DNA from: Lachnospiraceae bacterium AF51-6-b8A
Lineage (GTDB): Bacteria; Bacillota; Clostridia; Lachnospirales; Lachnospiraceae
NCBI GenBank assembly: GCA_027682585.1
Contig: JAQCZH010000001.1
Coordinates: forward strand, 62,001-126,000
Length of the DNA stretch: 64,000 nucleotides
Direction of reading: 5' to 3'
Of the stretch, positions 8,813-17,683 are shown in pieces (positions within the stretch are counted from its first letter, which is position 1; each line of letters begins with the position of its first letter). The translations under genes were made by a program, and so were the position numbers. The notes under the pieces were generated by a model that saw nothing but the letters and a program-made list of their open reading frames with translations, was not told the DNA's origin and did no database searches.

Positions 8813-9322
8813 GTGGAGCGAGAAAGACGAAAAAGACAGGTGCTAGAGGAATTGCAGGCGGCAGACAGGGCCATCAGTGCCTCGGCGCTGGCGGGAAAGT
8901 TCGGAGTCAGCCGACAGATTATTGTGGGAGATATTGCCATTCTTCGGGCAGAGGGACATAAGATCACGGCGACGCCGCGGGGATATATTCTGCCGGAGGA
9001 GACCGGTATGCCGGTCTGCCAGATCGCATGCAGGCATGATTCGTCGCAAATTCTTGAGGAATTGAACGCGATCGTTGATTGCGGCGGCAGCCTTGTGGAT
9101 GTGGTTGTCGAGCATCCCCTCTATGGAGAACTGGTCGGTAATCTGCAAATCTCGAACCGGCTGGAGGCCGAGGATTTTGTCAAAAGAGTCAGGGAGAGCA
9201 AGGCGGCCCCCCTGTCCATGCTTACGGATGGTATTCATCTGCATACGATCACCTGCCAGAACCCTGAGACATTTGACCGAATCCGGGAGAGACTGCGGGA
9301 ACTGGGGATTTTATTGTCCTGA
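8813..9322 (+). CDS. niaR: Niacin-responsive repressor, HTH plus 3H domain
   Basis: A 169-residue regulator. Residues 5-55 form an HTH_11 domain (ISASALAGKFGVSRQIIVGDIAILRAEGHKI), and residues 68-165 match the 3H domain, with its three conserved histidines in VVEHPLYGEL and DGIHLHTI. The 3H proteins of Firmicutes (NiaR/YrxA) bind nicotinic acid and repress NAD biosynthesis or niacin uptake genes. The start is a GTG preceded by GAAGAAGGG. It is followed by a PTS_EIIC_2 membrane protein that may be its target. Family assignment is firm; the effector is taken from the family. Confidence 0.85.
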   Translation: MERERRKRQVLEELQAADRAISASALAGKFGVSRQIIVGDIAILRAEGHKITATPRGYILPEETGMPVCQIACRHDSSQILEELNAIVDCGGSLVDVVVEHPLYGELVGNLQISNRLEAEDFVKRVRESKAAPLSMLTDGIHLHTITCQNPETFDRIRERLRELGILLS

Positions 9323-9396
9323 TTCGGCTTTATGCGGGAATGCAGGCTTTCTAAAATGCAGTTTTGAAAACCGTATCGTTTTCGTATCATTCGTAA

Positions 9397-9443
9397 TTGA
9401 CTTTTTTGTCGACTTTCCTTAGTGTATATGCATGTGTCAAGAC
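9397..9443 (+). promoter_or_regulatory. Candidate promoter with overlapping dyad, upstream of the PTS_EIIC_2 gene
   Basis: TTGACT (9397-9402) and TAGTGT (9420-9425) are 17 bases apart, and a TGTC-AA-GACA dyad (9434-9443) covers the expected transcription start. A repressor bound there would block initiation. NiaR is the obvious candidate because its gene is adjacent, but the site assignment is inference. Confidence 0.4.
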
Positions 9444-9466
9444 ATATATGCGCAAGGGAGGCTAAC

Positions 9467-10555
9467 ATGTCTAATATTCAATCTTTTCTCAAGCGAAAGA
9501 ACATTGTGGTTTCCGGAAAACGATATGGAATCGACGCGCTCGGGGCAATGGCCCAGGGCCTGTTCTGTTCTCTTCTGGTGGGAACCATTATCAACACACT
9601 GGGAACGCAGTTTCATATCGCCGCTCTTTCCAGGACGATCGCGACCATCGCCGGAATAGACTATACCGTCGGCGGGATGGCCATGGCTATGAGCGGCCCG
9701 GCCATGGCCTGCGCCATAGGCTATGCCCTGTCCGCGCCGCCCCTGGTTCTTTTTTCTCTGATTACGGTTGGTTTTGCCTCGAATGCCCTGGGCGGTGCGG
9801 GCGGCCCGCTTGCCGTCTTATTTGTCGCCATAATTGCCGCGGAGTGCGGCAAAGCCGTATCCAAAGAAACCAGAGTTGATATTCTGGTTACGCCGATTGT
9901 TACCATTGGAATCGGTGTGGCCTTATCCTGGCTCATTGCCCCCCTCCTGGGCGCCGCGGCCATGAAATTGGGCAGCATCATTGTGTGGGCCACAGAGCTG
10001 CAGCCCTTTTTCATGGGAATCATCGTATCGGTTGTCGTCGGAATCGCCCTCACCCTGCCCATCTCCTCGGCGGCCATTTGCGCCGCGCTGGGACTGACAG
10101 GTCTGGCAGGCGGGGCGGCCCTGGCAGGCTGCTGTGCCCAGATGGTTGGTTTTGCGGTAGCCTCTTATAAGGAGAATGGAGTCGGCGGACTTGTGTCTCA
10201 GGGAATCGGTACCTCCATGCTTCAGATGGGCAATATTGTCAAAAACCCCCGTATCTGGATTGCCCCCACTCTGGCCTCTGCCATCATGGGGCCGATTGCC
10301 ACCTGCGTCTTTCAGCTGAAGATGGATGGACCCGCCATTTCCAGCGGCATGGGAACCTGTGGTCTGGTAGGCCCTCTGGGGGTCTATTCCGGCTGGATCA
10401 GCGATATGGAAAAAGGCCTTAAAGCAGGCATTTCCGCGGGAGACTGGATCGGATTGGTTCTCATATCCGTGGTCTTACCCGCAATCCTGACCCTGCTGAT
10501 TCATATGGCTGTTAAGAAAGCCGGATGGGTGAAAGAAGGAGATCAGAAGCTGTAG
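9467..10555 (+). CDS. PTS_EIIC_2-type membrane transporter
   Basis: A 362-residue, very hydrophobic polytopic membrane protein with about ten predicted segments. It matches the PTS sugar transporter IIC family PF13303, which usually occurs without EIIA or EIIB partners. Typical stretches are IDALGAMAQGLFCSLLVGTIINTLG near the start and ASAIMGPIATCVFQLKMDGPAISSGMGTCGLVGPLG in the second half. The ATG at 9467 has GGGAGG upstream; earlier starts in frame lack such a site. The substrate is unknown. The adjacent niaR and the dyad at its promoter raise the possibility of niacin or precursor uptake, but sugar transport is the family default. Confidence 0.75.
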   Translation: MSNIQSFLKRKNIVVSGKRYGIDALGAMAQGLFCSLLVGTIINTLGTQFHIAALSRTIATIAGIDYTVGGMAMAMSGPAMACAIGYALSAPPLVLFSLITVGFASNALGGAGGPLAVLFVAIIAAECGKAVSKETRVDILVTPIVTIGIGVALSWLIAPLLGAAAMKLGSIIVWATELQPFFMGIIVSVVVGIALTLPISSAAICAALGLTGLAGGAALAGCCAQMVGFAVASYKENGVGGLVSQGIGTSMLQMGNIVKNPRIWIAPTLASAIMGPIATCVFQLKMDGPAISSGMGTCGLVGPLGVYSGWISDMEKGLKAGISAGDWIGLVLISVVLPAILTLLIHMAVKKAGWVKEGDQKL

Positions 10556-10580
10556 GGGGCCAAGAGACCGAAGCATAAGC

Positions 10581-10635
10581 AAAATCATGAAAAAAGGCGA
10601 TCTTCTTCGGGGAGGCCGCCTTTTTTCATGATTTT
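10581..10635. terminator. Bidirectional terminator after the PTS_EIIC_2 gene
   Basis: A perfect 19-bp inverted repeat (10581-10599 and 10617-10635) whose arms contain A- and T-runs, giving a stem followed by U-rich sequence in either direction. Confidence 0.88.
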
Positions 10636-10726
10636 TCTTCTTCAGATCGCACAGGCGTTGAAAAAAAGTGAGGCAGTTCGTATGATACAAAGAGGTCAGT
10701 GAGAGCTCTCAGATATGAGGTAAATA

Positions 10727-11953
10727 ATGCTGGATCAATTTGATCTGTCCCCCCTGGTCGTTTTGGCCATGGACTGGTTTCAATTAAATAAGAGAGATCT
10801 GCCCTGGCGGCGTGACAGGAATCCCTACCATATCTGGGTTTCGGAAATCATGCTGCAGCAGACCCGGGTGGAGGCGGTGAAGCCCTATTATGAGGGCTTC
10901 CTTGCGGCCTTGCCTTCCATTGCGGATCTGGCAGCCTGTCCGCAGGATCAGCTCAACAAACTCTGGGAGGGGCTTGGCTATTATTCCAGAGTTCGCAATA
11001 TGCAAAAGGCGGCGGAAGTCATTATGGAGGATTTTGGCGGGCAGATGCCTTCCGATTATGATGCCATTCTCTCGCTGCCAGGAATCGGGCCCTACACAGC
11101 GGGGGCGATTTCTTCCATTGCCTTTGACCTGTCCAGACCGGCGGTAGACGGAAATGTGCTTCGCGTTCTGGCCAGGGTCTCGGAAGATGACATCGACATC
11201 AGGAGCGACCTTGCCAAAAGGCGGGCCCAGGCTGCGTTAGAGCAGGTCATGCCCGAAAGCGGATCGGGGATCTTCAATCAAGCTATGATGGAGATCGGAG
11301 CTACGGTCTGCCTTCCAAATGGGAATCCTCTCTGTGGGCAGTGCCCTTGGGGGAAATACTGCCTGGCTCACCGGCATGGAAGCTGGAACCATCTGCCGGT
11401 GCGGTCCAAGGGGAAGCCCAGACGTATTGAGGAGCGAACCGTACTCATTGTCAGAAATGGTTCGCGGGTGGTCATTGATCGAAGACCCAACCGAGGACTT
11501 CTGGCGGGGCTCTATGAGTTCCCAAATGTCAGGAAACACTTGAGTGAAGCGGAGGCTCTGGCTTATGTCGAAACGTTGGGCTATGAGCCCCTGCGGATTA
11601 GAAGACTGGATGATGCCAGGCACATTTTCAGCCATATCGAGTGGCGTATGACCGGTTATGAGATCCGGGTATCAGATGCGGAACTGGCGCTGACAGAGGA
11701 AAAGACAGAACCTGTGTCAGGCGGTAAGGAAGACAGGGGATCCGACCAGGCGCGAGGGGAGAAGAATCAAAAAGCGTCAGAGAGGGGGAAACGAGGGAAG
11801 GAAGCGGCAGCTGCTGATAAAAGGCGAGGACAGACCTTATCCTGGCCTGTGGACATCGAGGAGATCTCCAGAAAATATGCCATCCCATCGGCATTTGCCG
11901 CCTATGCGAAAGCCATTCAATTAGAGCGGGGGCCCGGGCAAAAAGAGACATAA
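10727..11953 (+). CDS. mutY: A/G-specific adenine DNA glycosylase
   Basis: A 408-residue base-excision repair enzyme that removes adenine mispaired with 8-oxoguanine. The N-terminal catalytic domain shows LPWRRDRNPYHIWVSEIMLQQTRV with the catalytic Glu, the helix-hairpin-helix LPGIGPYTAGAI followed by the catalytic Asp in AVDGNVLRV, and a four-cysteine iron-sulfur loop (C-x6-C-x2-C-x5-C around CLPNGNPLCGQCPWGKYC). A NUDIX-like C-terminal domain begins near residue 230. A highly charged low-complexity insertion of about 50 residues (321-371) interrupts that domain and makes the protein longer than the usual 350-370. Confidence 0.93.
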   Translation: MLDQFDLSPLVVLAMDWFQLNKRDLPWRRDRNPYHIWVSEIMLQQTRVEAVKPYYEGFLAALPSIADLAACPQDQLNKLWEGLGYYSRVRNMQKAAEVIMEDFGGQMPSDYDAILSLPGIGPYTAGAISSIAFDLSRPAVDGNVLRVLARVSEDDIDIRSDLAKRRAQAALEQVMPESGSGIFNQAMMEIGATVCLPNGNPLCGQCPWGKYCLAHRHGSWNHLPVRSKGKPRRIEERTVLIVRNGSRVVIDRRPNRGLLAGLYEFPNVRKHLSEAEALAYVETLGYEPLRIRRLDDARHIFSHIEWRMTGYEIRVSDAELALTEEKTEPVSGGKEDRGSDQARGEKNQKASERGKRGKEAAAADKRRGQTLSWPVDIEEISRKYAIPSAFAAYAKAIQLERGPGQKET

Positions 11954-12232
11954 ATGTATGTCGGTTTGCGGATAAAAGGCATGTGGGAAGGCGTCGTGAA
12001 ATCAGACCGCAAAGACAGGGAAATATCAGAAAAGATTAAGGGTCAGGGTTCTGCCGGACTGGTACAATAAGAATAGCTGACGAATGAAAAGAGCTGACAT
12101 TTAAAATTCAATCCGGAATGATAGGAAGTGTTACAAGGGAGGTATCCGGGAAAGGAAAGGCCCGGGAGAGGGCTTTCGGAGTCGGAGACAGGAATTTCTG
12201 TATGCGAAGTTGAATCGCTAGATGGAGACAGT

Positions 12233-13249
12233 ATGAAGATTATTACATTTGCCATTCCCTGTTATAATTCGCAGGACTACATGGAGAAGTGCATTCACTC
12301 TCTTCTTCCCGGCGGAGAGGATGTAGAGATCCTGATCGTGGATGATGGTTCAACAGATCGGACCGCTGAAATCGCGGATGACTACGAGGCCAGGTATCCC
12401 AAGATCTGCCGGGCGATTCACCAGCCAAACGGCGGTCACGGCGAAGCGGTCAACGCGGGACTCAGGAATGCGCAGGGCATCTACTATAAGGTGGTGGACT
12501 CTGATGACTGGGTTGATCCCGAGGCCTATGTACAGGTACTGAGTACCTTAAAACGCCTGATTCGCCAGGGAACTCCGGTAGATATGCTTCTGACCAACTA
12601 CGTCTATGAGAAGGTCCATGAGAACACCAGACGGCGCATGGTCTACAGCCTGCTCTTTCCCCAGAACAAGGTGATCGGCTGGAGTGAGATGAAGCACAAC
12701 ATCAAGGGCTTTACCATTCTGATGCACTCTGTGACCTATCGAACCCAGATGCTTCGTGACTGTGGTCTGGAACTGCCTAAGCATACCTTCTATGTGGACA
12801 ATCTCTTTGTCTATGTTCCCCTGCCGCATGTGAAGACCCTCTACTACCTGAATGTGAATTTCTATCGCTATTTCATCGGCAGAGAGGGACAGTCCGTTGC
12901 CGAACAGACGATGATTAAGCGCATTGACCAGCAGCTGCGGGTTAATTATCTGATGATCGATTCCGTGGATCCCTGGAAAGTGACGGAGAAACATCTGCGC
13001 AAATATATGCTGGGCTATCTGGAGATGATTACGGTGGTCACGACTTCCATGGCCTATCTCTCTCATGACAAGGAGAATCTGGAGAAAGTCAGGGCTCTTT
13101 GGCGTTATATGAAACAGAAGGATCGCCGTACCTATATGAAAGTGCGTTACGGCATCATGGGCAGCGCTATGAATCTGCCCGGCCCCACCGGCCGCAGACT
13201 CTCAGTCAAGGCCTATCAGCTGACCAGAAAGATTATGAAGTTCAACTGA
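12233..13249 (+). CDS. Glycosyltransferase family 2
   Basis: A 338-residue GT-A fold glycosyltransferase. It opens with the classic FAIPCYNSQDYMEKCIHSLL and ILIVDDGSTDRTAEIADDY, followed by NGGHGEAVNAGLRNAQG and the DxD-type VVDSDDWVD that binds the nucleotide-sugar metal. The C-terminal 150 residues have no recognisable domain and no clear membrane span, so a soluble or membrane-associated enzyme is likely. The ATG at 12233 follows GATGGAGAC; the frame is open further upstream, but those residues are polar and atypical. The acceptor is unknown; the flanking genes give no hint. Confidence 0.88.
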   Translation: MKIITFAIPCYNSQDYMEKCIHSLLPGGEDVEILIVDDGSTDRTAEIADDYEARYPKICRAIHQPNGGHGEAVNAGLRNAQGIYYKVVDSDDWVDPEAYVQVLSTLKRLIRQGTPVDMLLTNYVYEKVHENTRRRMVYSLLFPQNKVIGWSEMKHNIKGFTILMHSVTYRTQMLRDCGLELPKHTFYVDNLFVYVPLPHVKTLYYLNVNFYRYFIGREGQSVAEQTMIKRIDQQLRVNYLMIDSVDPWKVTEKHLRKYMLGYLEMITVVTTSMAYLSHDKENLEKVRALWRYMKQKDRRTYMKVRYGIMGSAMNLPGPTGRRLSVKAYQLTRKIMKFN

Positions 13250-13376
13250 CAGGGCAGGGGGCATTAAGAGAGTGATCAAGGGTTCGTTTTGTGAGCATTT
13301 GGGATTCTGACTAGATCGATTCGGAGATCTCTCGCTGACGGCGAAACAGATTGACAGGCAAAAGAGGAGGGCTTCG

Positions 13377-13871
13377 ATGGATCAGAAGCGGCAATTTGAA
13401 TCTTATGAATCGGATCAGCGAAAGCCATGGGATTCGCGGGAAACAGGGCAGCAGGGAATACAGCGCTATCAGGCTTCCTATGATCCCAGACCGAGGGATT
13501 CTCATGGGAGAATCATCGACCGGGCCAATGGAATGCGGGCTCTTTGGATGGGGGTCTTCGCTCTCGCCTTCTTCGCGACAGGGCTCAATGTATTTGTGGC
13601 TGTCATGGCGATCGCCTTCGGAGTGATTCAGCTGGTTCGCTATTCGAGTAAGGCAGGCCGCTGGCCGGCAATCATGGGAATTGCCATGGCACTTGCGTCC
13701 ATCACCCTTTTGATCGGTTCCTATGTCAGAATTGCGGGCAATCCCAACTTCCTGAAGATGCTGATGAACCAGCCCGGGCAGAATATCCTGCGTGAGCAGG
13801 GGCAGGAGGCGAATCGCGCTGATTTTATTGAGGGAACGGGAGACGGACTCTTCATGGCGGCGCGCTTCTGA
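13377..13871 (+). CDS. Small membrane protein of unknown function
   Basis: A 164-residue protein not recognised as a named family, with some resemblance to DUF4190-type proteins. Residues 1-55 are polar and rich in Gln, Arg and Asp, suggesting a disordered cytoplasmic tail. Three hydrophobic stretches follow at about 56-72, 73-92 and 100-122. A polar C-terminus ends the protein. The ATG is preceded by GAGGAGGG. It lies 128 bases after the glycosyltransferase and just upstream of the strong ileS promoter, so it may be the last gene of a short unit. Confidence 0.6.
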   Translation: MDQKRQFESYESDQRKPWDSRETGQQGIQRYQASYDPRPRDSHGRIIDRANGMRALWMGVFALAFFATGLNVFVAVMAIAFGVIQLVRYSSKAGRWPAIMGIAMALASITLLIGSYVRIAGNPNFLKMLMNQPGQNILREQGQEANRADFIEGTGDGLFMAARF

Positions 13872-13880
13872 TGGAAATGA

Positions 13881-13909
13881 TTGACGCAAGGCGTTTCCCT
13901 CTCTATAAT
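13881..13909 (+). promoter_or_regulatory. Promoter of the ileS T-box transcript
   Basis: TTGACG (13881-13886) and TATAAT (13904-13909) with a 17-base spacer form a near-consensus housekeeping promoter. Transcription is expected to begin near 13916, immediately before the T-box stem I sequence. Confidence 0.82.
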
Positions 13910-13915
13910 AGGTAC

Positions 13916-14326
13916 GTCTTTCATATCTAAAGCAATGAGGAAGAGAGTAGCGGAGCAGGCGACGGATGAGCGAGCCGATGTTGGTGAGAGATCGGCCCCG
14001 GGCAGTTCAGTGAAAATCACTTCCTGGCAGCCGACTGAAGGGTGACAGGCATTTTCCGATTCAGGAATATTTTCTTGGGAGGATCTTTTTTCAATAGAGA
14101 GAAGTTGATTGAGAGAAGCGAAGCGTGCCATACACCTGTGTAGGAAGGACGGTATCTCCCCGTTACGGAGAGCGTGTATGCGAAAATCCCGGTATTGTGC
14201 AGACCTGAGGCCGATTGGACAGCGAGAAGATTGGCGGATCAGGCTGAATCTGGGCGGGAGGAATCAAGTACTTCGTATGGGTGGTCAGCAAGAGTCTCTT
14301 GTCCTGTGCGGACAAGGGGCTTTTTT
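13916..14326 (+). promoter_or_regulatory. T-box leader of ileS (Ile, AUC specifier)
   Basis: A leader RNA of about 410 bases that senses uncharged tRNA-Ile. Stem I is recognisable by GGAAGAGAGTAGC near 13937, the apical GAGCGAGCCG...GGTGAGAG region near 13970, and a specifier region GAAAATCAC in which ATC (14016-14018) is an isoleucine codon. The antiterminator bulge is seen as GGGTGGTCAGC near 14278; TGGT pairs with an ACCA end, agreeing with A73 of tRNA-Ile. A terminator follows (arms 14293-14304 and 14310-14321, T-run 14321-14326). It is longer than typical T-boxes, and the T-box core deviates from the usual GGTGGNACCGCG. A covariance-model search would settle the boundaries. Confidence 0.75.
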
Positions 14327-14446
14327 CGTACCAGGAATGCGGGATCTTGGAAGAGTCCAAGTAGCGCGGGAAATAAGACAGGGAAAACATCAGATCGTGT
14401 GCGGTGTGATATATCCTATGGGATTTCAGCAGAGAAAGGATAGTGT

Positions 14447-17400
14447 ATGTCTACTTACCGAAAAGTGACAAATGATCTCAACTTCGTCGAGCGGGAGAGA
14501 GAGACCAGGAAGTTCTGGGAGGATCATCGTATCTTTGAGAAGTCAATGGATTCCTCCAAGAAGCAGTCCACCTTCACCTTCTATGACGGTCCCCCGACAG
14601 CGAATGGTAAGCCCCATATCGGTCATGTCTTAACCCGTGTGATCAAGGATATGATCCCCAGGTATCAGGCCATGAAGGGGAATTTTGTTCCCCGCAAGGC
14701 CGGCTGGGACACCCACGGACTTCCCGTCGAGATTGGCATTGAGAAGAAGCTGGGCTTGGACGGTAAGGAGCAGATCGAAGAGTACGGCATTCAGCCCTTT
14801 GTTGAGCAGTGCAAAGAGTCTGTCTGGGAGTATAAGGGCATGTGGGAGGATTTCTCCGGCGCTGTCGGCTTCTGGGCCGATATGGATCACCCCTACATCA
14901 CCTATGACAACAACTTTATTGAGTCCGAGTGGTGGGGGCTCAAGCAAATCTGGGACAAGAAGCTGCTCTACAAGGGCTTTAAGGTTGTTCCCTACTGCCC
15001 CCGCTGTGGGACTCCCCTGTCTTCACAGGAGGTGGCGCAGGGGTATAAGACGGTCAGGGAGCGGTCGGCAGTCGTTCGCTTCAAGGCCAAGGGAGAGGAC
15101 GCCTATTTTTTAGCCTGGACTACGACTCCCTGGACCCTGCCATCCAACATCGCGCTCTGCGTGAATCCCTCTGAGACCTATGCCAAGGTCAAATGCATTG
15201 ACGGCTTCATCTACTACATGGCCCAGGCGCTTTTGGACAAGGTTCTTGGGCCCCTGGCCAAAGATGATCAGCCTGCCTACCGGATCTTGGAGACTATGAA
15301 AGGGGCTGACCTGGAGTACAGAGAGTATGAGCCCCTTTATGACTGTGCCGCCAAGGCTGTTGAGAAGTCACATAAGAAGGCTTTCTTCATTGAGGTTGAC
15401 GACTACGTCACTATGTCTGATGGTACCGGTATCGTTCACGAGGCTCCCGCCTTTGGTGAGGACGATGCCCGGGTTGGCCGCAAGTATGACCTTCCCTTCG
15501 TCCAGATGGTGGATGAGAAGGGATGTATGAAGCCGGAGACTCCCTTTGCCGGCATGCGCTGCAAGCCCACGGAAGAGGAGATGGCAAACGGCGTCAAGTC
15601 TGCTGATCCGGCCGTCCTGGTCGATCTGGAGGACAGGGGTCTCCTCTTTGACGCCCCCAAGTTCGAGCATGATTACCCCCATTGCTGGAGATGTGATACC
15701 CCCCTGCTCTACTTCGCAAGGGAGTCCTGGTTCATCAAGATGACCGCTGTCAAGGATGACCTGGTCAAAAACAACAAGACGGTCAACTGGATTCCCCAGT
15801 CGATCGGTGAGGGGAGATTCGGCAACTGGCTGGAGAATATCCAGGATTGGGGCATTTCCCGCAACCGCTACTGGGGAGCTCCCCTCAATATCTGGGAGTG
15901 TGACGACTGCGGCCATCAGGAGTGCATCGGGTCTCGTGCTGAACTGGTCGAGAGGACAGGAGATGCCTCCGTGGCGGACATCGAACTGCACCGCCCCTAT
16001 ATCGACAAGGTGACCTTCCCCTGCCCCCACTGCGGCAAGCCCATGCACCGTGTGCCTGAGGTCGTGGACGTCTGGTTCGACTCCGGCGCCATGCCCTATG
16101 CCCAGCACCACTATCCCTTCGAGAATCAGGACAAGTTCGAGCAGCAGTTCCCCGCGGACTTCATCTCGGAGGCGGTTGATCAGACCCGCGGCTGGTTCTA
16201 CTCCCTGATGGCGGAATCCACCATTCTCTTCGGCAGAGCTCCCTATAGGAACGTCATTGTATTGGGCCATGTCCTGGACGGCAAGGGACAGAAGATGTCC
16301 AAATCCAAGGGAAATGCCGTTGATCCCATGGAAGCCCTGTCCACATATGGGGCGGATGCCATCCGCTGGTATTTCTACACCAATTCCAACCCCTGGCTTC
16401 CCAATAAGTTCCACGGCAAGGCAGTCGAGGAGGGCCAGCGAAAATTCTTAAATACGCTCTGGAACACCTACGCCTTCTATGTCCTCTACGGCAACATCGA
16501 TTCCTTTGATCCCAGCGCCTACAGCTTAGACACTGCGAAGTTGTCCGTCATGGACCGCTGGGCACTAAGCCGTCTGAACTCCACGGTTAAGGCGGTAGAT
16601 GAGAACCTGGGCACATATCGTATTCCAGAGGCCGGAAGGGCTCTGCAGGATTTCATTGACGACCTGTCCAACTGGTATGTCAGAAGAAGCCGCCAGCGTT
16701 TCTGGGCCAAGGGTATGGAGCAGGATAAGATCAATGCCTATCTGACCCTATACACCTGTCTGGTAACTTTCGCGAAAATTGCCGCTCCCATGATTCCTTT
16801 CATGGCTGATGAGATCTACCGCAACCTGGTCTGCAGTGTGAATACGAATGCGCCCGAGTCGGTTCACCTGTGTGACTTCCCGGCCTGTGATGAGAGTATG
16901 ATTGACGAGAAGCTGGAGTCCGATATGAAGGAACTTCTGAAGATTGTTGTCTTCGGACGCGCCTGCCGTAACTCCTCCAACATCAAGAACCGCCAGCCGC
17001 TGGCGCAGATGTACATCAAGGCGGAGGATCATCTGAATGATTTCTACACGGCTATCATTGAGGACGAACTGAATGTGAAGAGGGCCGAGTTCGTGACAGA
17101 TGTCACTGCCTTCACGACCTATATTTTCAAGCCGCAGTTAAGAACTGTCGGTCCCAAGTACGGCAGGTTCCTGAGTCAAATTCAAAAGGCTCTGGCTGCC
17201 TTGGATGGAAATGCCGCCTATGAAAAGCTTCAGGAGAAGGGCAAGATCACCCTGCCCGAGGTAGACGCCTCCATTGAGCTGACGGAGGATGACCTCCTGA
17301 TTACTATGACGCAGAAGACTGGTTATGTGACGGATGGGGATAATCATGTGACCGTTGTTCTCGACACCAATCTGACCGACGAATTGAGAGAGGAGGGGAT

Positions 17401-17644
17401 GGTTCGCGAGGTTATTTCCAAGGTGCAGACCATGCGCAAGGAGGCCGGCTTTGAGGTCATGGATCATATTGCCATCGCCTACAGAGGCAGCGAGAAGGTC
17501 AGTGCTGTCTGCGCGGCGCATGGGGAAGAAATCACTGCCGAGACCATGGCGGACTCTATCGCTGAGGGCGCTTTGGACGGTTACGCCAAGGAGTGGGATG
17601 TCAATGGGGAGAAGGTGACCCTTTCCGTTGCCAGGATCGGATAA
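14447..17644 (+). CDS. ileS: Isoleucyl-tRNA synthetase
   Basis: A 1065-residue class I synthetase charging tRNA-Ile. The HIGH motif is in PPTANGKPHIGHVLTR (about residues 47-62), the KMSKS loop is at about residues 616-620, and an editing domain spans roughly 180-400 with FLAWTTTPWTLPSN at its start. The length and the C-terminal region match the long, eukaryote-like type found in many anaerobes, which commonly confers mupirocin tolerance (family knowledge, not tested here). The ATG at 14447 follows AGAAAGGATAGTGT. It is controlled by the upstream T-box. Confidence 0.96.
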   Translation: MSTYRKVTNDLNFVERERETRKFWEDHRIFEKSMDSSKKQSTFTFYDGPPTANGKPHIGHVLTRVIKDMIPRYQAMKGNFVPRKAGWDTHGLPVEIGIEKKLGLDGKEQIEEYGIQPFVEQCKESVWEYKGMWEDFSGAVGFWADMDHPYITYDNNFIESEWWGLKQIWDKKLLYKGFKVVPYCPRCGTPLSSQEVAQGYKTVRERSAVVRFKAKGEDAYFLAWTTTPWTLPSNIALCVNPSETYAKVKCIDGFIYYMAQALLDKVLGPLAKDDQPAYRILETMKGADLEYREYEPLYDCAAKAVEKSHKKAFFIEVDDYVTMSDGTGIVHEAPAFGEDDARVGRKYDLPFVQMVDEKGCMKPETPFAGMRCKPTEEEMANGVKSADPAVLVDLEDRGLLFDAPKFEHDYPHCWRCDTPLLYFARESWFIKMTAVKDDLVKNNKTVNWIPQSIGEGRFGNWLENIQDWGISRNRYWGAPLNIWECDDCGHQECIGSRAELVERTGDASVADIELHRPYIDKVTFPCPHCGKPMHRVPEVVDVWFDSGAMPYAQHHYPFENQDKFEQQFPADFISEAVDQTRGWFYSLMAESTILFGRAPYRNVIVLGHVLDGKGQKMSKSKGNAVDPMEALSTYGADAIRWYFYTNSNPWLPNKFHGKAVEEGQRKFLNTLWNTYAFYVLYGNIDSFDPSAYSLDTAKLSVMDRWALSRLNSTVKAVDENLGTYRIPEAGRALQDFIDDLSNWYVRRSRQRFWAKGMEQDKINAYLTLYTCLVTFAKIAAPMIPFMADEIYRNLVCSVNTNAPESVHLCDFPACDESMIDEKLESDMKELLKIVVFGRACRNSSNIKNRQPLAQMYIKAEDHLNDFYTAIIEDELNVKRAEFVTDVTAFTTYIFKPQLRTVGPKYGRFLSQIQKALAALDGNAAYEKLQEKGKITLPEVDASIELTEDDLLITMTQKTGYVTDGDNHVTVVLDTNLTDELREEGMVREVISKVQTMRKEAGFEVMDHIAIAYRGSEKVSAVCAAHGEEITAETMADSIAEGALDGYAKEWDVNGEKVTLSVARIG

Positions 17645-17683
17645 ACAATGGGAAGCTCATTGCCCGGCTGCAAAATGCAACAG

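Noticed and set aside
14109..14468. 119-codon frame between the small membrane protein gene and ileS
   Set aside because: It lies within the T-box leader and overlaps the ileS start; composition and product do not look like a protein.
15368..16414. 348-codon minus-strand frame inside ileS
   Set aside because: Antisense shadow of a conserved synthetase; no start context or domain.
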